From the NCBI RefSeq assembly GCF_027214025.1, contig NZ_JAPWHB010000001.1:372001-436000 (forward strand): a stretch of DNA of 64,000 nt, read 5' to 3'. This document shows positions 27,218 through 35,486 of this stretch, piece by piece. The DNA is from Parahoeflea alexandrii (GTDB lineage: Bacteria; Pseudomonadota; Alphaproteobacteria; Rhizobiales; Rhizobiaceae). The notes under the pieces are model-generated. The model was not told the DNA's origin and ran no database searches. It saw only the letters and a program-made list of their open reading frames with translations. A program made the translations under genes and the position numbers. Position 1 is the first letter of the stretch, and each line of letters opens with the position of its first letter.

Positions 27218-27802
27218 TCAGCGGCCCGGGAAGGCCTTGTTGACCAGCGGCCGGGATGTTTCATCCGGGCCGTAATCGCTTTCGCCGTCGACGGCGAGAA
27301 GTTGCTGCAGCTTGACGCGCGCCCGGTTGACCCGGCTCTTGATGGTGCCGACCGCAACACCTGCGATCTCGGCTGCTTCCTCGTAGGAAAAACCGGATGC
27401 GCCGATCAGGACGATGGCTTCACGCTGGTCGTCGGGAAGAGTGTCGAGCGCGGTCTTGAAATCGGCCATGTCGAGCTTGCCGTACTGTTCGGGATGGGTG
27501 GCCAGATTGCCGGCAAAGACACCATCGGGATCGGGCAGTTCACGGCCCTTGCGGCGCATCTGGCTGTAGAATTCGTTGCGGAGAATGGTGAAGAGCCAGG
27601 CGCGCATGCTGGTTCCGGGCTGGAAACTTTCCTGCTTACCCCAGGCTTTCATCACGGTTTCCTGCACCAGGTCGTCAGCCTTGTCGTGACGGCGCGCCAG
27701 CGAAACCGCGAAAGCCCGCAGGCTCGGAAGGACGGCCAGCATCTCGCGCTTGAAGTTGAACAAGGCCGGAGCCGCCGCGGGACTGATCTCGGGAGTGCCC
27801 AC
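27218..27802 (-). CDS. ecfG: General stress response sigma factor EcfG
   Basis: ECF-type RNA polymerase sigma factor that directs the alphaproteobacterial general stress response. Region 2 includes DDLVQETVMKAWGKQESF with the promoter-melting part TILRNEFYSQMRRKGRE; region 4 is LPDDQREAIVLIGASGFSYEE with IKSRVNRARVKL. The start GTG 27802 stands two bases after the nepR stop with GAGG nine bases upstream; GTG 27826 and ATG 27817 are in-frame alternatives overlapping nepR. It is the second gene of a nepR-ecfG operon, held inactive by NepR and released by phosphorylated PhyR. Confidence 0.93.
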   Translation of the reverse strand: MGTPEISPAAAPALFNFKREMLAVLPSLRAFAVSLARRHDKADDLVQETVMKAWGKQESFQPGTSMRAWLFTILRNEFYSQMRRKGRELPDPDGVFAGNLATHPEQYGKLDMADFKTALDTLPDDQREAIVLIGASGFSYEEAAEIAGVAVGTIKSRVNRARVKLQQLLAVDGESDYGPDETSRPLVNKAFPGR

Positions 27803-27803
27803 G

Positions 27804-28001
27804 TCATTTCGCCTCATTTGAGCCACCCGAACGTTCCGCTTCGTCCAGCTTTTCCAGCAAGCTGAGCAGATGATCCGGTATCGGCTCCTGCTCGACCGAC
27901 GTGAAATACTGCTTCAACTGCGAAGCAATCGCATCGTTAGGGCCAAGGCTTGTCCTCCGTCCCCGGCTTGCTGCTGCGCCCTTGTCGTTACGATCTATCA
28001 T
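27804..28001 (-). CDS. nepR: NepR family anti-sigma factor
   Basis: 65 residues with the NepR core IASQLKQYFTSVEQEPIPDH followed by LLSLLEKLDEAE: two helices that clamp EcfG regions 2 and 4. Flexible N- and C-terminal tails flank it as in characterised NepRs. Start ATG 28001 (MIDRNDKG) is chosen over longer openings. It is transcribed with ecfG and divergently from phyR. Confidence 0.93.
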   Translation of the reverse strand: MIDRNDKGAAASRGRRTSLGPNDAIASQLKQYFTSVEQEPIPDHLLSLLEKLDEAERSGGSNEAK

Positions 28002-28040
28002 GCCCTTGCCAGCCCTTTCAGAATGAAAACATATGGTAAG

Positions 28041-28065
28041 AATGCGTGATGCAAAAAAAAGTTCC
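28041..28065 (-). promoter_or_regulatory. EcfG-type promoter for nepR-ecfG
   Basis: On the minus strand GGAAC (28065-28061), a 16-base spacer and CATT (28044-28041). This fits the looser GGAAC-N18-TT rule described for the rhizobial EcfG/RpoE2 regulon. It indicates autoregulation of the anti-sigma/sigma pair. Confidence 0.7.
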
Positions 28066-28073
28066 AACAAGCG

Positions 28074-28098
28074 GGAACTTTTTTTTGGCCCGTGCGTT
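28074..28098 (+). promoter_or_regulatory. EcfG-type promoter for phyR
   Basis: GGAAC (28074-28078), 16 bases including eight T, CGTT (28095-28098), 45 bases before the phyR ATG. Exact match to the EcfG consensus. Its -35 stands back to back with that of nepR inside an inverted repeat. Confidence 0.82.
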
Positions 28099-28142
28099 TT
28101 GTGAGAGTTGCCACGTCAAGTGGACCGCAAAAGGGGTATCTA

Positions 28143-28955
28143 ATGACGACACTGTCCATGCGCATTGCGCCGCATCTTCCTTATCTCCGCCGGTTTTCGC
28201 GCGCGGTCACCGGATCTCAGACTTCAGGCGACGCTTACGTCGCCGCAACGCTCGAAGCCCTGATTGCCGATCTGAGCATCTTTCCCCAGACAGGCGACGA
28301 CCGGGTCTCGCTGTACCGGCTGTTCTCTCAACTCTTTGACAGCCTTTCGGTTCCAATTGCCCAACAGGAAACGCCATTTGGCTGGGAAAGAAGGGCCGCG
28401 ACCAATCTCGAGGCCGTCACCCCGCAGGCCCGCAAGGCCTTCCTGCTGATCGCTGTCGAAGGTTTCAGGCCGGCGCAGGCGGCGGAAATCCTCGATGTCG
28501 ACGAAACCAGCTTCAGCAAGCTGCTTGAAACCGCCTCGATGGAGATTTCCAAGCAGGTGGCCACCGACATCATGATCATCGAAGACGAACCGCTGATTGC
28601 CATGGACATCGAGGACATGGTGGAATCGCTTGGCCACCGGGTTACCGGCGTGGCTCGGACGCATGGCGAAGCGATCGAGCTCTACAAGCGGACCAAGCCG
28701 AAAATGGTTCTGGCCGACATTCAGCTCGCCGATGGCAGTTCCGGGATCGACGCCGTCAACGACATTCTTAAGGACGAGACTTTGCCGGTCATCTTCATCA
28801 CCGCCTTCCCCGAACGGCTGCTCACCGGTGAAAAACCCGAGCCGGCGTTTCTGGTGACCAAGCCGTTCAACCCGGACATGGTCAAGGCGCTGATCAGCCA
28901 GGCGCTGTTTTTCAACGCAGCGGTCGAAAACCTCGAAATGACAGGAACCAATTAG
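28143..28955 (+). CDS. phyR: General stress response regulator PhyR
   Basis: Anti-anti-sigma response regulator: phosphorylation exposes its sigma-like domain, which sequesters NepR. The 270 residues have the N-terminal EcfG-mimicking domain (about 5-138) and a C-terminal receiver (about 142-262) with acidic pair Glu147-Asp148, phosphoacceptor Asp192 in VLADIQL, and the specialised FITAFPERLLTGE plus Lys240-Pro motif of PhyR-type receivers. The ATG at 28143 has AGGGG upstream. It is divergent from nepR-ecfG. Confidence 0.96.
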   Translation: MTTLSMRIAPHLPYLRRFSRAVTGSQTSGDAYVAATLEALIADLSIFPQTGDDRVSLYRLFSQLFDSLSVPIAQQETPFGWERRAATNLEAVTPQARKAFLLIAVEGFRPAQAAEILDVDETSFSKLLETASMEISKQVATDIMIIEDEPLIAMDIEDMVESLGHRVTGVARTHGEAIELYKRTKPKMVLADIQLADGSSGIDAVNDILKDETLPVIFITAFPERLLTGEKPEPAFLVTKPFNPDMVKALISQALFFNAAVENLEMTGTN

Positions 28956-28968
28956 GGAGTACGGCGTT
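28944..28968 (+). promoter_or_regulatory. EcfG-type promoter for the DUF1328 gene, overlapping the phyR stop
   Basis: GGAAC (28944-28948), 16-base spacer, CGTT (28965-28968). The -35 element is part of the last sense codons of phyR and the spacer contains its stop. The start codon of the DUF1328 gene is 33 bases after CGTT. Confidence 0.8.
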
Positions 28969-29000
28969 GGTGGTTCATCGAACAATCAAGGAGACTTTCG

Positions 29001-29165
29001 ATGCTGTACTACGCCCTCGTATTTCTCGTCGTCGCCATCATCGCCGGGGTTCTCGGATTTGGCGGGATCGCCGGTGCCTCCGCCGGCATCGCCCAGATCC
29101 TCTTCTTCCTGTTCCTGGCCTTCCTGGTGATTTCGCTGGTCCTGAACTTCGTGCGGAAAGTCTGA
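29001..29165 (+). CDS. DUF1328 small membrane protein
   Basis: 54 residues with two transmembrane helices (about 3-22 and 28-50), starting [20 protein letters not shown] and containing the conserved [21 protein letters not shown]1328 proteins are small inner-membrane proteins common in stress regulons. AAGGAG lies upstream of the ATG, an EcfG-type promoter precedes it and a hairpin terminator follows, so it has its own stress-inducible transcript. Molecular function is unknown. Confidence 0.88.
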   Translation: MLYYALVFLVVAIIAGVLGFGGIAGASAGIAQILFFLFLAFLVISLVLNFVRKV

Positions 29166-29197
29166 CCCACTCACCAAAGGTCTTTCCCACTCAGCTT

Positions 29198-29225
29198 AAG
29201 GCGCCGGACGATCTCCGGCGCCTTT
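29198..29225 (+). terminator. Rho-independent terminator after the DUF1328 gene
   Basis: 11-bp stem AAGGCGCCGGA/TCCGGCGCCTT with a 5-base loop, followed by T. Confidence 0.75.
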
Positions 29226-29267
29226 GCGCATTGATCACAACACAACAGAGCGGATGAAGACACAACC

Positions 29268-30284
29268 ATGAAAATGACCTCGGTTAGCGAATCCGACCGG
29301 TTAAGATTCGTGCTGGCGGGTTTGCGCAGCGCCGGCGTTTCCATGATGTACCAGGACGCTGACCTGGTGATCCGGTTTGCCGTAAATCTACCGGCATCAT
29401 GGCCGCTGGGAGGCACACTGGAAGGCGCAACCGATGAGGCGGTCTTCACGCCGGAGCATGCCAGCAGCATCATCAAGGCAAAGCGCTCGGTGCTCGAGAC
29501 AGGCAAGGCCACAACGTTCGAAAAATACCGCGATGTCGACGCGAAACGGTACTGGTACCTGCTCAAGATCGAGCCCGATACCAACGCCGATGGCAAGGTC
29601 GTCGGGGTGCTGACCACCATCACCGACATTGGCGACATGAAATACCGCGAAACGGTTCTCAAAACGCTGCTTCGCGAACTCAGCCATCGCTCGAAAAACC
29701 TGCTGGCCATCATCCAGTCGGTGGCCTCGCAGACAGCGCGCCACAGCCAGGGTCTGGACGACTTTCTGTTTTCGTTTCGCAACCGGGTTCAGTCCATGGC
29801 CCAATCCCAGGATCTGGTCACCGCATCCGACTGGCGCGGTGCCGAACTCTTCACGCTGACGGAATCCCAGCTCCACCCCCTGATCGGTGACCTGCCGATC
29901 CGTTTCAGAATGGTCGGCAAGGATGCCTATCTGTTCCCGAATGCGGCCCTGCATCTCGGGCTGGCTCTGCATGAACTGACGGTGGACTCGCTAGCCAGCG
30001 GCGCCCTAGGGCCGGCCGGCGGTACCGTCGAACTCTCGGCGGAAGAACGGCGCAATGAAGGCAATGCCGCTCAGCTTATCCTGACCTGGAAAGAAACCTA
30101 CGCGAAGCCACAGCAAGAACCGGAGGCGCCGGCCAAGCCCAGGAACGGATTTTCCGGAACCGTGCTGGGACGCATCGTTCCGCAGGCGCTGTCGGCGGAG
30201 GTTCGCCACGAAATCGGCGCCGATCAGATGACCTATCAACTCACCATTCCTGACAGCCAGTACGAACTGGAAACAAGAGGTTAG
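29268..30284 (+). CDS. PAS-HWE family histidine kinase with degenerate ATP-binding site
   Basis: 338 residues, no membrane segment. A PAS fold (about 10-122) ends with TDIGDMKYRE, then the HWE/HisKA_2 dimerisation helix with LLRELSHRSKNLLAIIQSVA; the phosphoacceptor is His140. The catalytic part is unusual: the N-box, normally HELATNA-KYGAL, reads LALHELTVDSLASGAL with Asp240 in place of the Mg-binding Asn, and the glycine-rich lid GFGT is replaced by GFSGTVL. Its place beside phyR suggests a PhyR-directed sensor or a regulator of such kinases. Weak kinase activity or a phosphatase/scaffold role is inference. Confidence 0.88.
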   Translation: MKMTSVSESDRLRFVLAGLRSAGVSMMYQDADLVIRFAVNLPASWPLGGTLEGATDEAVFTPEHASSIIKAKRSVLETGKATTFEKYRDVDAKRYWYLLKIEPDTNADGKVVGVLTTITDIGDMKYRETVLKTLLRELSHRSKNLLAIIQSVASQTARHSQGLDDFLFSFRNRVQSMAQSQDLVTASDWRGAELFTLTESQLHPLIGDLPIRFRMVGKDAYLFPNAALHLGLALHELTVDSLASGALGPAGGTVELSAEERRNEGNAAQLILTWKETYAKPQQEPEAPAKPRNGFSGTVLGRIVPQALSAEVRHEIGADQMTYQLTIPDSQYELETRG

Positions 30285-30468
30285 GCCAGGCGCGGCCCCG
30301 GCGCCCTGCCTGCAGCCCAGCCACTTTCCGGATACGCTGAAGCCAGAACAGCTGTCTGACGGATCCGGACATCCCCGCGCCTTCTGCGGTGCCCGTTCGC
30401 TTCACGCAACTCTTGCGCCTTGTCTTTCCATCACTTGATTGACCAAAGACACCCTTGCCGGTTTGCGT

Positions 30469-30493
30469 GGAACCTTCGCAGTGCCCCGGCGTT
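30469..30493 (+). promoter_or_regulatory. EcfG-type promoter for the gene at 30515
   Basis: GGAAC (30469-30473), 16-base spacer, CGTT (30490-30493), just 22 bases before the ATG; the leader is little more than the ribosome-binding site. Confidence 0.8.
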
Positions 30494-30514
30494 GTCTTCA
30501 AAAGGAGACACGTC

Positions 30515-30865
30515 ATGGAACACATTGCTGCCTTCATGCTGTTGATTGCCTGCAGTGACGACCTGCAGGCCTGCCGGGAATACCCGGCACCTGCGGTTGC
30601 CTATGAAACGGTCGAGCAATGCCGGGCGGAACTGACGCCGGCACTCCGCACAATGCCGGCATCGCAGACGAAGTCCTTCGGCAAATGCGTCGAAATCGAC
30701 CCGGCCCTGTTTTACGAGGATGTCGAAATCGTCTGGGATGTCACCCGCAAGGGCGGCATCGAGGTCAGCATTGACGTAATCAATCCGCATATGGCGATCC
30801 AATCCGTCGCGCGCGCCGATATTGCGGCAAACGCCAATCAGGAGGCCGACAGCGAGCTTAACTGA
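30515..30865 (+). CDS. Hypothetical stress-associated protein, 116 residues
   Basis: The start ATG 30515 has AAAGGAG at the right distance. The N-terminus MEHIAAFMLLIACSDDLQAC is hydrophobic and may be a short signal or anchor. Four cysteines (within SDDLQACREY, VEQCRAEL, SFGKCVEI and the N-terminal Cys) suggest disulfides outside the cytoplasm. No family recognised. An exact EcfG-type promoter precedes it. It converges with the DUF2254 gene. Confidence 0.75.
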   Translation: MEHIAAFMLLIACSDDLQACREYPAPAVAYETVEQCRAELTPALRTMPASQTKSFGKCVEIDPALFYEDVEIVWDVTRKGGIEVSIDVINPHMAIQSVARADIAANANQEADSELN

Positions 30866-30882
30866 GTTCGCGGTGCCTGCGA

Positions 30883-32133
30883 TCAGTCCTCGATCTCAAA
30901 CTTGAAGCGCTGCCGCAAGAACTCAAGATCGGACCCTATCGGGTCGCCGGCACGCGCGGTCTCCAGCAGCGCCTTGCCATGAGCGCGGATCAGCGCCTTC
31001 GCATCGGAACCGGCGATGGCGTACAGCGAATTGAGAACCACGGCGAGATGTTCGAGCATCAGGATGTTGCCCCTGGCGGACTGGCGCAGCGGATGCAGCG
31101 TCATGTTGAACAGATCTTCGAGCGTGAGCCCCGGAATCTTCAGGCGCGCCACCCCCTCGTCATCACACCGCAGTTCCCCGCGCAGGCCTTCCGAAACCGG
31201 CTTGACCAGAGCCGCGGCAATACGGTCAGCGCAGGTGACGGCGGTGAAACTGTCGTTGACGCCGGGTGAAAGGGCGCGCAGCGCGATCTCCAGCAGAATT
31301 CGAATGGAAAAGCGGATGTCATCGACCGCGCCGCGATAGGGCTGCAGCGCAATCGCTTTAATGACGGCGGCTTGTGCGTCCTCATCACCGTCGTCAAATC
31401 CCGCGACAGCCAGGTCCTGGCCCGCCAGAACGAAATCGCCCGGCGCCACCCGGACAGCGATCGACGTGCCGTGATCGCTGGCCAGCTGAAGCAGGCGGGC
31501 CTCGTCCAGCATCGTCACATACCCGGACTCCGTGGCGCGCACGACCGCCTTGAGACTGTCCTCGTCGAAGTCATTGGCGCCATTGTCTGTCTCGGCCAGC
31601 AACACATTGACCTGCCGCTCCAGCTGCTCGGATATCTTTGCCACTTCCGCATCGATGGTCACGCTGCGCGAGACCGAGTGGACGAACCTGATGACCTGCA
31701 GAACCGACAGTGCCGCCAGCGCGAATGCGATAGCGATCGAGAGTTCCGGGTGCAGATCCGGTCCGGTCGCCCTGAGCACCGAGAGCGAATAGAGAAACGT
31801 TCCGCCCAGCAGGCCGGCGGTAATCTGGTTGACGCGGTCGCGCGAAAACCGCTGCAGCAGCCGCGGCGCGATGTTGCCGGCGGCAAGCGTGAAGACCACA
31901 AGCATGATCGAGTAGACCATACTCAGCGTCGTGATTGCCGCGGTCGCAATGGTCGACAGCAAGGATCTGGCGGTATCGGTCGAAATCGCCAGCCAAAACG
32001 GCAGCGGATCTCCGGCGGCGATAAACCGTGCATCAAGCCAGATCAGCGGGATGGCCATCAGCCATATGAAGACAGCGATGCCGCCGGGGACGCCCAGCAG
32101 ACCGTTAAGCGCCACAAGTGACCGAAACTTCAT
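30883..32133 (-). CDS. DUF2254 family membrane protein
   Basis: 416 residues with four membrane segments in the first 175 residues (about 11-33, 62-85, 103-120, 130-150), then a soluble C-terminal domain that includes RVAPGDFVLAGQDL and LSPGVNDSFTAVTCAD, conserved in DUF2254. Start ATG 32133 has GGGGA seven bases upstream. Function is unknown. It converges with the small gene at 30515 with a 17-base gap. Confidence 0.87.
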   Translation of the reverse strand: MKFRSLVALNGLLGVPGGIAVFIWLMAIPLIWLDARFIAAGDPLPFWLAISTDTARSLLSTIATAAITTLSMVYSIMLVVFTLAAGNIAPRLLQRFSRDRVNQITAGLLGGTFLYSLSVLRATGPDLHPELSIAIAFALAALSVLQVIRFVHSVSRSVTIDAEVAKISEQLERQVNVLLAETDNGANDFDEDSLKAVVRATESGYVTMLDEARLLQLASDHGTSIAVRVAPGDFVLAGQDLAVAGFDDGDEDAQAAVIKAIALQPYRGAVDDIRFSIRILLEIALRALSPGVNDSFTAVTCADRIAAALVKPVSEGLRGELRCDDEGVARLKIPGLTLEDLFNMTLHPLRQSARGNILMLEHLAVVLNSLYAIAGSDAKALIRAHGKALLETARAGDPIGSDLEFLRQRFKFEIED

Positions 32134-32435
32134 CCGGCAATCCCCAAAACAGCATTCATCAATGCGCAAGCACGGAAAAGACTCGCCGATGCCGACCCTA
32201 TGTCATCACGGCACGTTTGTCCCGCCCGGCCCCATGTCACGCGTCCGCGCCTTGTCCGCGGCCGGAGACGCAGTGGCTCTCCGTTTCCATCGGGAGTGAC
32301 GATAGCTCACCTGCTGCAAATGACTGCAAGAGAGGAAAATCGGGGAACCAAAGCCAGTCGGCGGCGTTGACAGGACAGGCCGGCAGCAACAACCGCCGCG
32401 CGGCCAAGAGCTTCGGTTTAACAAGGAGAATTGAT
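32134..32435. other. Divergent intergenic region between DUF2254 and csbD-like genes
   Basis: 302 bases. It holds the EcfG-type promoter at 32344-32368 and the ribosome-binding site of the CsbD-like gene. No gene was seen in it, and no EcfG-type promoter was seen for the DUF2254 gene on the other strand. Confidence 0.5.
32344..32368 (+). promoter_or_regulatory. EcfG-type promoter for the CsbD-like gene
   Basis: GGAAC (32344-32348), 16-base spacer, CGTT (32365-32368), 68 bases before the ATG. Confidence 0.82.
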
Positions 32436-32633
32436 ATGAATTGGGATATCGTTGAAGGCAAGTGGAACGAATACAAGGGCAAGGCACAGGCCCAGTGGGG
32501 CGAGTTGACCAACGACGACCTCGACGTGATCGAAGGTCGCCGCGACGAGCTGGCCGGCAAGATCCAGGCCCGCTACGGCAAGACCCGCGACGATGCCGAG
32601 CGTGAAATCGACAACTGGCTCGGCAGCAACTGA
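32436..32633 (+). CDS. CsbD family stress protein
   Basis: 65 residues, opening MNWDIVEGKWNEYKGKAQAQ, the CsbD signature, and ending EREIDNWLGSN. CsbD-like proteins are small, abundant, hydrophilic stress proteins of unknown mechanism. ACAAGGAG lies upstream of the ATG. The gene is flanked by an exact EcfG-type promoter and a strong terminator, so it is a monocistronic stress-induced unit. Confidence 0.93.
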   Translation: MNWDIVEGKWNEYKGKAQAQWGELTNDDLDVIEGRRDELAGKIQARYGKTRDDAEREIDNWLGSN

Positions 32634-32647
32634 TCGGCTAAGACTTC

Positions 32648-32680
32648 AAAGGCCCGGCAATATGGTTGCCGGGCCTTTTT
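32648..32680 (+). terminator. Rho-independent terminator after the CsbD-like gene
   Basis: Stem AAGGCCCGGCAA / TTGCCGGGCCTT with a 5-base loop and a T-run. It ends 16 bases before the next start codon. Confidence 0.9.
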
Positions 32681-32696
32681 ACGTGAAAGGCCGGAC

Positions 32697-33497
32697 ATGT
32701 CATCCAGGAACCAGAGCGCAATCCCCGCGGATGCAAGCCCACTCGTTCGCAGGCTTGGGCGATCGGTGCTGCTGACTTCGGAAGAGGTCGAGTTTCTCGA
32801 GACCATGCAGGTCAACCAGGCTTCCGTTTCCAAGGGCGATGAATTCATTCATGACGGCGAACCGATGCGGGTGACTTTTCTTGTCCGGCACGGATGGGTG
32901 ATCAGGTACAGGATCACGCCCGCCGGACGGCGCCTCATCATCGGGGTCTCCCTGCCCGGTGACTTTATCGGGCTTCATGTCAATTTCATTCATTCCTCGA
33001 TTTTTTCCGCCGCGGCGCTGACGAACGCGTCGCTGGCCCTGATCGAGCCGGTCCGGCTTTTGGAGATCCACCGGCGCTTTCCGGTTCTGGCCTCCGGGCT
33101 GGACTGGATGTCGATGCGCCATGCCAACATCCTGTCCGAACACAAGGTCTCACTGGGGGCACGCACCGCAGCGCAGAGGATCCTGCATTTCCTGCTCGAA
33201 TTGTGGGTCAGGCTGGAACAGGTTGGACTGGCAGACGCCAAGGGGTTCGAGCTCGAACTCACCCAGGAGCAGATTGGCGACTGCATGGGGCTGTCCACGG
33301 TTCACGTCAACCGGTCGCTCAGCCGCCTCGGCAAGGAAAACCTGCTCAGGATCGACAAGGGCGCCGTGACTTTCCCGCAGCTTTCCAGATCGATCAGTTT
33401 CGCCGATTTCGATGAGCGCTTCCTGTTGGAATTCGCGCCCGAAACGGACGGCCTCTTCGTGCGGAAGGGTATTCTCAAAGACGACGCCCGGACTTAA
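32697..33497 (+). CDS. Crp/Fnr family transcriptional regulator
   Basis: 266 residues: cyclic-nucleotide-binding-like beta roll (about 20-145) and a winged helix with LTQEQIGDCMGLSTVHVNRSL (about 185-205). There is no Fnr-type N-terminal cysteine set and no cAMP-binding RTSA motif, so it is neither a classical Fnr nor Crp; the effector is unknown. It sits between stress-associated genes and directly upstream of the CHASE-HWE kinase. Confidence 0.9.
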   Translation: MSSRNQSAIPADASPLVRRLGRSVLLTSEEVEFLETMQVNQASVSKGDEFIHDGEPMRVTFLVRHGWVIRYRITPAGRRLIIGVSLPGDFIGLHVNFIHSSIFSAAALTNASLALIEPVRLLEIHRRFPVLASGLDWMSMRHANILSEHKVSLGARTAAQRILHFLLELWVRLEQVGLADAKGFELELTQEQIGDCMGLSTVHVNRSLSRLGKENLLRIDKGAVTFPQLSRSISFADFDERFLLEFAPETDGLFVRKGILKDDART

Positions 33498-33617
33498 CCT
33501 GTGTAATAGACGCTGGTCAGGCGAAACACTAAAGAACCGCTTTTAACAGGGCTCGCCCAGTTGCATTTACGATTGATAGAGAACGCCCCGTCCAGAACCT
33601 TCTGAACGGTCGGGCTC

Positions 33618-35336
33618 ATGAGTTATTGCAATAGCCGCGCAAACCGCATAGCCGGATATTCAGGCCTTTTCGAAAGATCCACCATCTTGTTCTACCGACT
33701 GCAGCCAGTCCTGGTTTTCATCGTTGTCGCCATTGTCGGCATGCTCACGGCGGTCGCCTCCTGGTACACCATTGACCAAGCCAACCGGCTGGCCTTTGTC
33801 GGCATCGCCGAAGATGCGGTGCAGCGGGTCGAAGACCGTATCGAAAACCACATGCTACTTCTCAAGTCGGTGGAGGCGCATTTCCAGGCCACAGGCGAGG
33901 TGCCGAGTGTCGAGGCGTTCAGGGTGTTTGTCAGCCACCTGCAGAAGACCGAACAGTTCAACGGCGTTCAGGGACTGGGCTTTGCGCGCTACGTGCGAAC
34001 CGGATCCCAATCGGATCTGGCCATTTCGGCCGAACTTGACAGGAATTACGGCCTGCCGCGCCCGACATGGCCAGAGACCGGTGAAGCTTTCCGCACCCCC
34101 ATCGTCATGCTGGAACCTGCGACAGACACAAACCGCCGGGCACTGGGCTTTGACATGTATTCGGAGCCGACACGGCGCGCGGCTATTCTTGCGGCTCTGA
34201 GCGAACAGCGGTTGCGGGCATCGGGAACGGTGGAGCTTGTGCAGGAAGATTCACAAGACCCGCAGGCCGGGTTCCTGATGTACACGCCATTCACTGCCGC
34301 GAACGCCGATCTGCCGCTCGGGTTCGTCTATGCTCCGTTCCGTATTCCCAATCTGTTTCAATCGGCGCTCAATCGACCGCCCATGCTGCCTGTTCACGTC
34401 ACCGCCTGGGACGGCGAGGCAACCGACGCCAGCCTGATCTACAAGACGGAGGGAAATCCCAGCCGCCGCATGGATGCAGCGCCGGCATCGGTGATGTCGA
34501 TTGAGGTGGCCGGACGCACCTGGACCGTGGAGATCAGGCCTTCCGAGGACTATCGGCCAGCGGTGGACCAGACACGCACCATCATGCTGGCCATCGCCGG
34601 CTTCCTGCTCGCCGCCGCCCTGGCCGCCTCTTCGCACGCCCAGCAGCGCATCATCGAAGTCAGCGAAGCATTGCGGCTGCAATCGGAACGGGCGCTCACC
34701 GACCGGGAATTCCTGCTGCAGGAAATGAAGCACCGGATCAAGAACATGATTGCCAGGGTACTGGCCATGTCGCGGCAAACCGCTCGATCGGCCGAGAGTC
34801 TGGACGATTTCACGCAGTCCTTCAGTGCCCGGCTGCAGGCAATGGCCGCATCCCAGGACCTGCTCGCCCGCACAGCCTGGAAAAGCGCCGACCTGAAGAT
34901 GCTGCTGGCACAGGAACTCAGGCAGCTGTTTGGCGACGATCTTGACGAAAGCAGTCTCAAGGGGCCGAGCATCGAACTCAACGAGGTTGCGGCGCAGGCC
35001 TTCGGCCTGGCATTTCACGAGCTTGCCACCAACGCTCTTAAATATGGTTCGGCGCTATCGGACGATGGGAAGCTCGATATCTGGTGGCGGATCGAACGGG
35101 ATCAGGGCAAGCGGGAAGCGCTGGTCTTTTCCTGGCAGGAACGCAGCAGCACGCCGCTGGGCGAACAGAAATCCAATGCACTCGCCCGGAAGGGCGGCTT
35201 CGGCACGAAACTGCTTGATGCGACAATACGGGTGGAACTCGGCGGCTCGATTACCATCGTACCCGACGAGTATGGAATAGACGTCACCATCAATGTGCCG
35301 CTTGAACGGGTAAAGGCCAGCCATCGGCCGTCCTGA
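33618..35336 (+). CDS. CHASE-domain HWE family sensor histidine kinase
   Basis: 572 residues. One membrane helix at about 30-50, a periplasmic CHASE domain (about 70-290) with a GLGFARYV-like core, a second helix at about 325-345, then the HWE/HisKA_2 module: phosphoacceptor His372 in EMKHRIKNMIARV, an intact N-box FHELATNALKYG and the lid GGFGTKLL. It is thus a complete membrane sensor kinase. Being next to the phyR region it is a good candidate for the PhyR kinase, but the partner is inferred from position and family. Confidence 0.9.
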   Translation: MSYCNSRANRIAGYSGLFERSTILFYRLQPVLVFIVVAIVGMLTAVASWYTIDQANRLAFVGIAEDAVQRVEDRIENHMLLLKSVEAHFQATGEVPSVEAFRVFVSHLQKTEQFNGVQGLGFARYVRTGSQSDLAISAELDRNYGLPRPTWPETGEAFRTPIVMLEPATDTNRRALGFDMYSEPTRRAAILAALSEQRLRASGTVELVQEDSQDPQAGFLMYTPFTAANADLPLGFVYAPFRIPNLFQSALNRPPMLPVHVTAWDGEATDASLIYKTEGNPSRRMDAAPASVMSIEVAGRTWTVEIRPSEDYRPAVDQTRTIMLAIAGFLLAAALAASSHAQQRIIEVSEALRLQSERALTDREFLLQEMKHRIKNMIARVLAMSRQTARSAESLDDFTQSFSARLQAMAASQDLLARTAWKSADLKMLLAQELRQLFGDDLDESSLKGPSIELNEVAAQAFGLAFHELATNALKYGSALSDDGKLDIWWRIERDQGKREALVFSWQERSSTPLGEQKSNALARKGGFGTKLLDATIRVELGGSITIVPDEYGIDVTINVPLERVKASHRPS

Positions 35337-35437
35337 CCGGCGGTATACGGGCGGTCCATTAGCCGCGGTACCAGTATACCCGGGCATTGCCCGACCGAAC
35401 GCCCCTGCCCGGCCGCATCGGAACGCTGTCGGCGGGC

Positions 35438-35462
35438 GGAACCAAGCGCCGCCTGTCGCATT
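35438..35462 (+). promoter_or_regulatory. EcfG-like promoter (CATT variant) upstream of the AI-2E transporter gene
   Basis: GGAAC (35438-35442), 16-base spacer, CATT (35459-35462), 24 bases before the ATG. Same variant as at nepR. Confidence 0.5.
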
Positions 35463-35486
35463 GTCCCCCTTTAAGGGGAACTCTGC

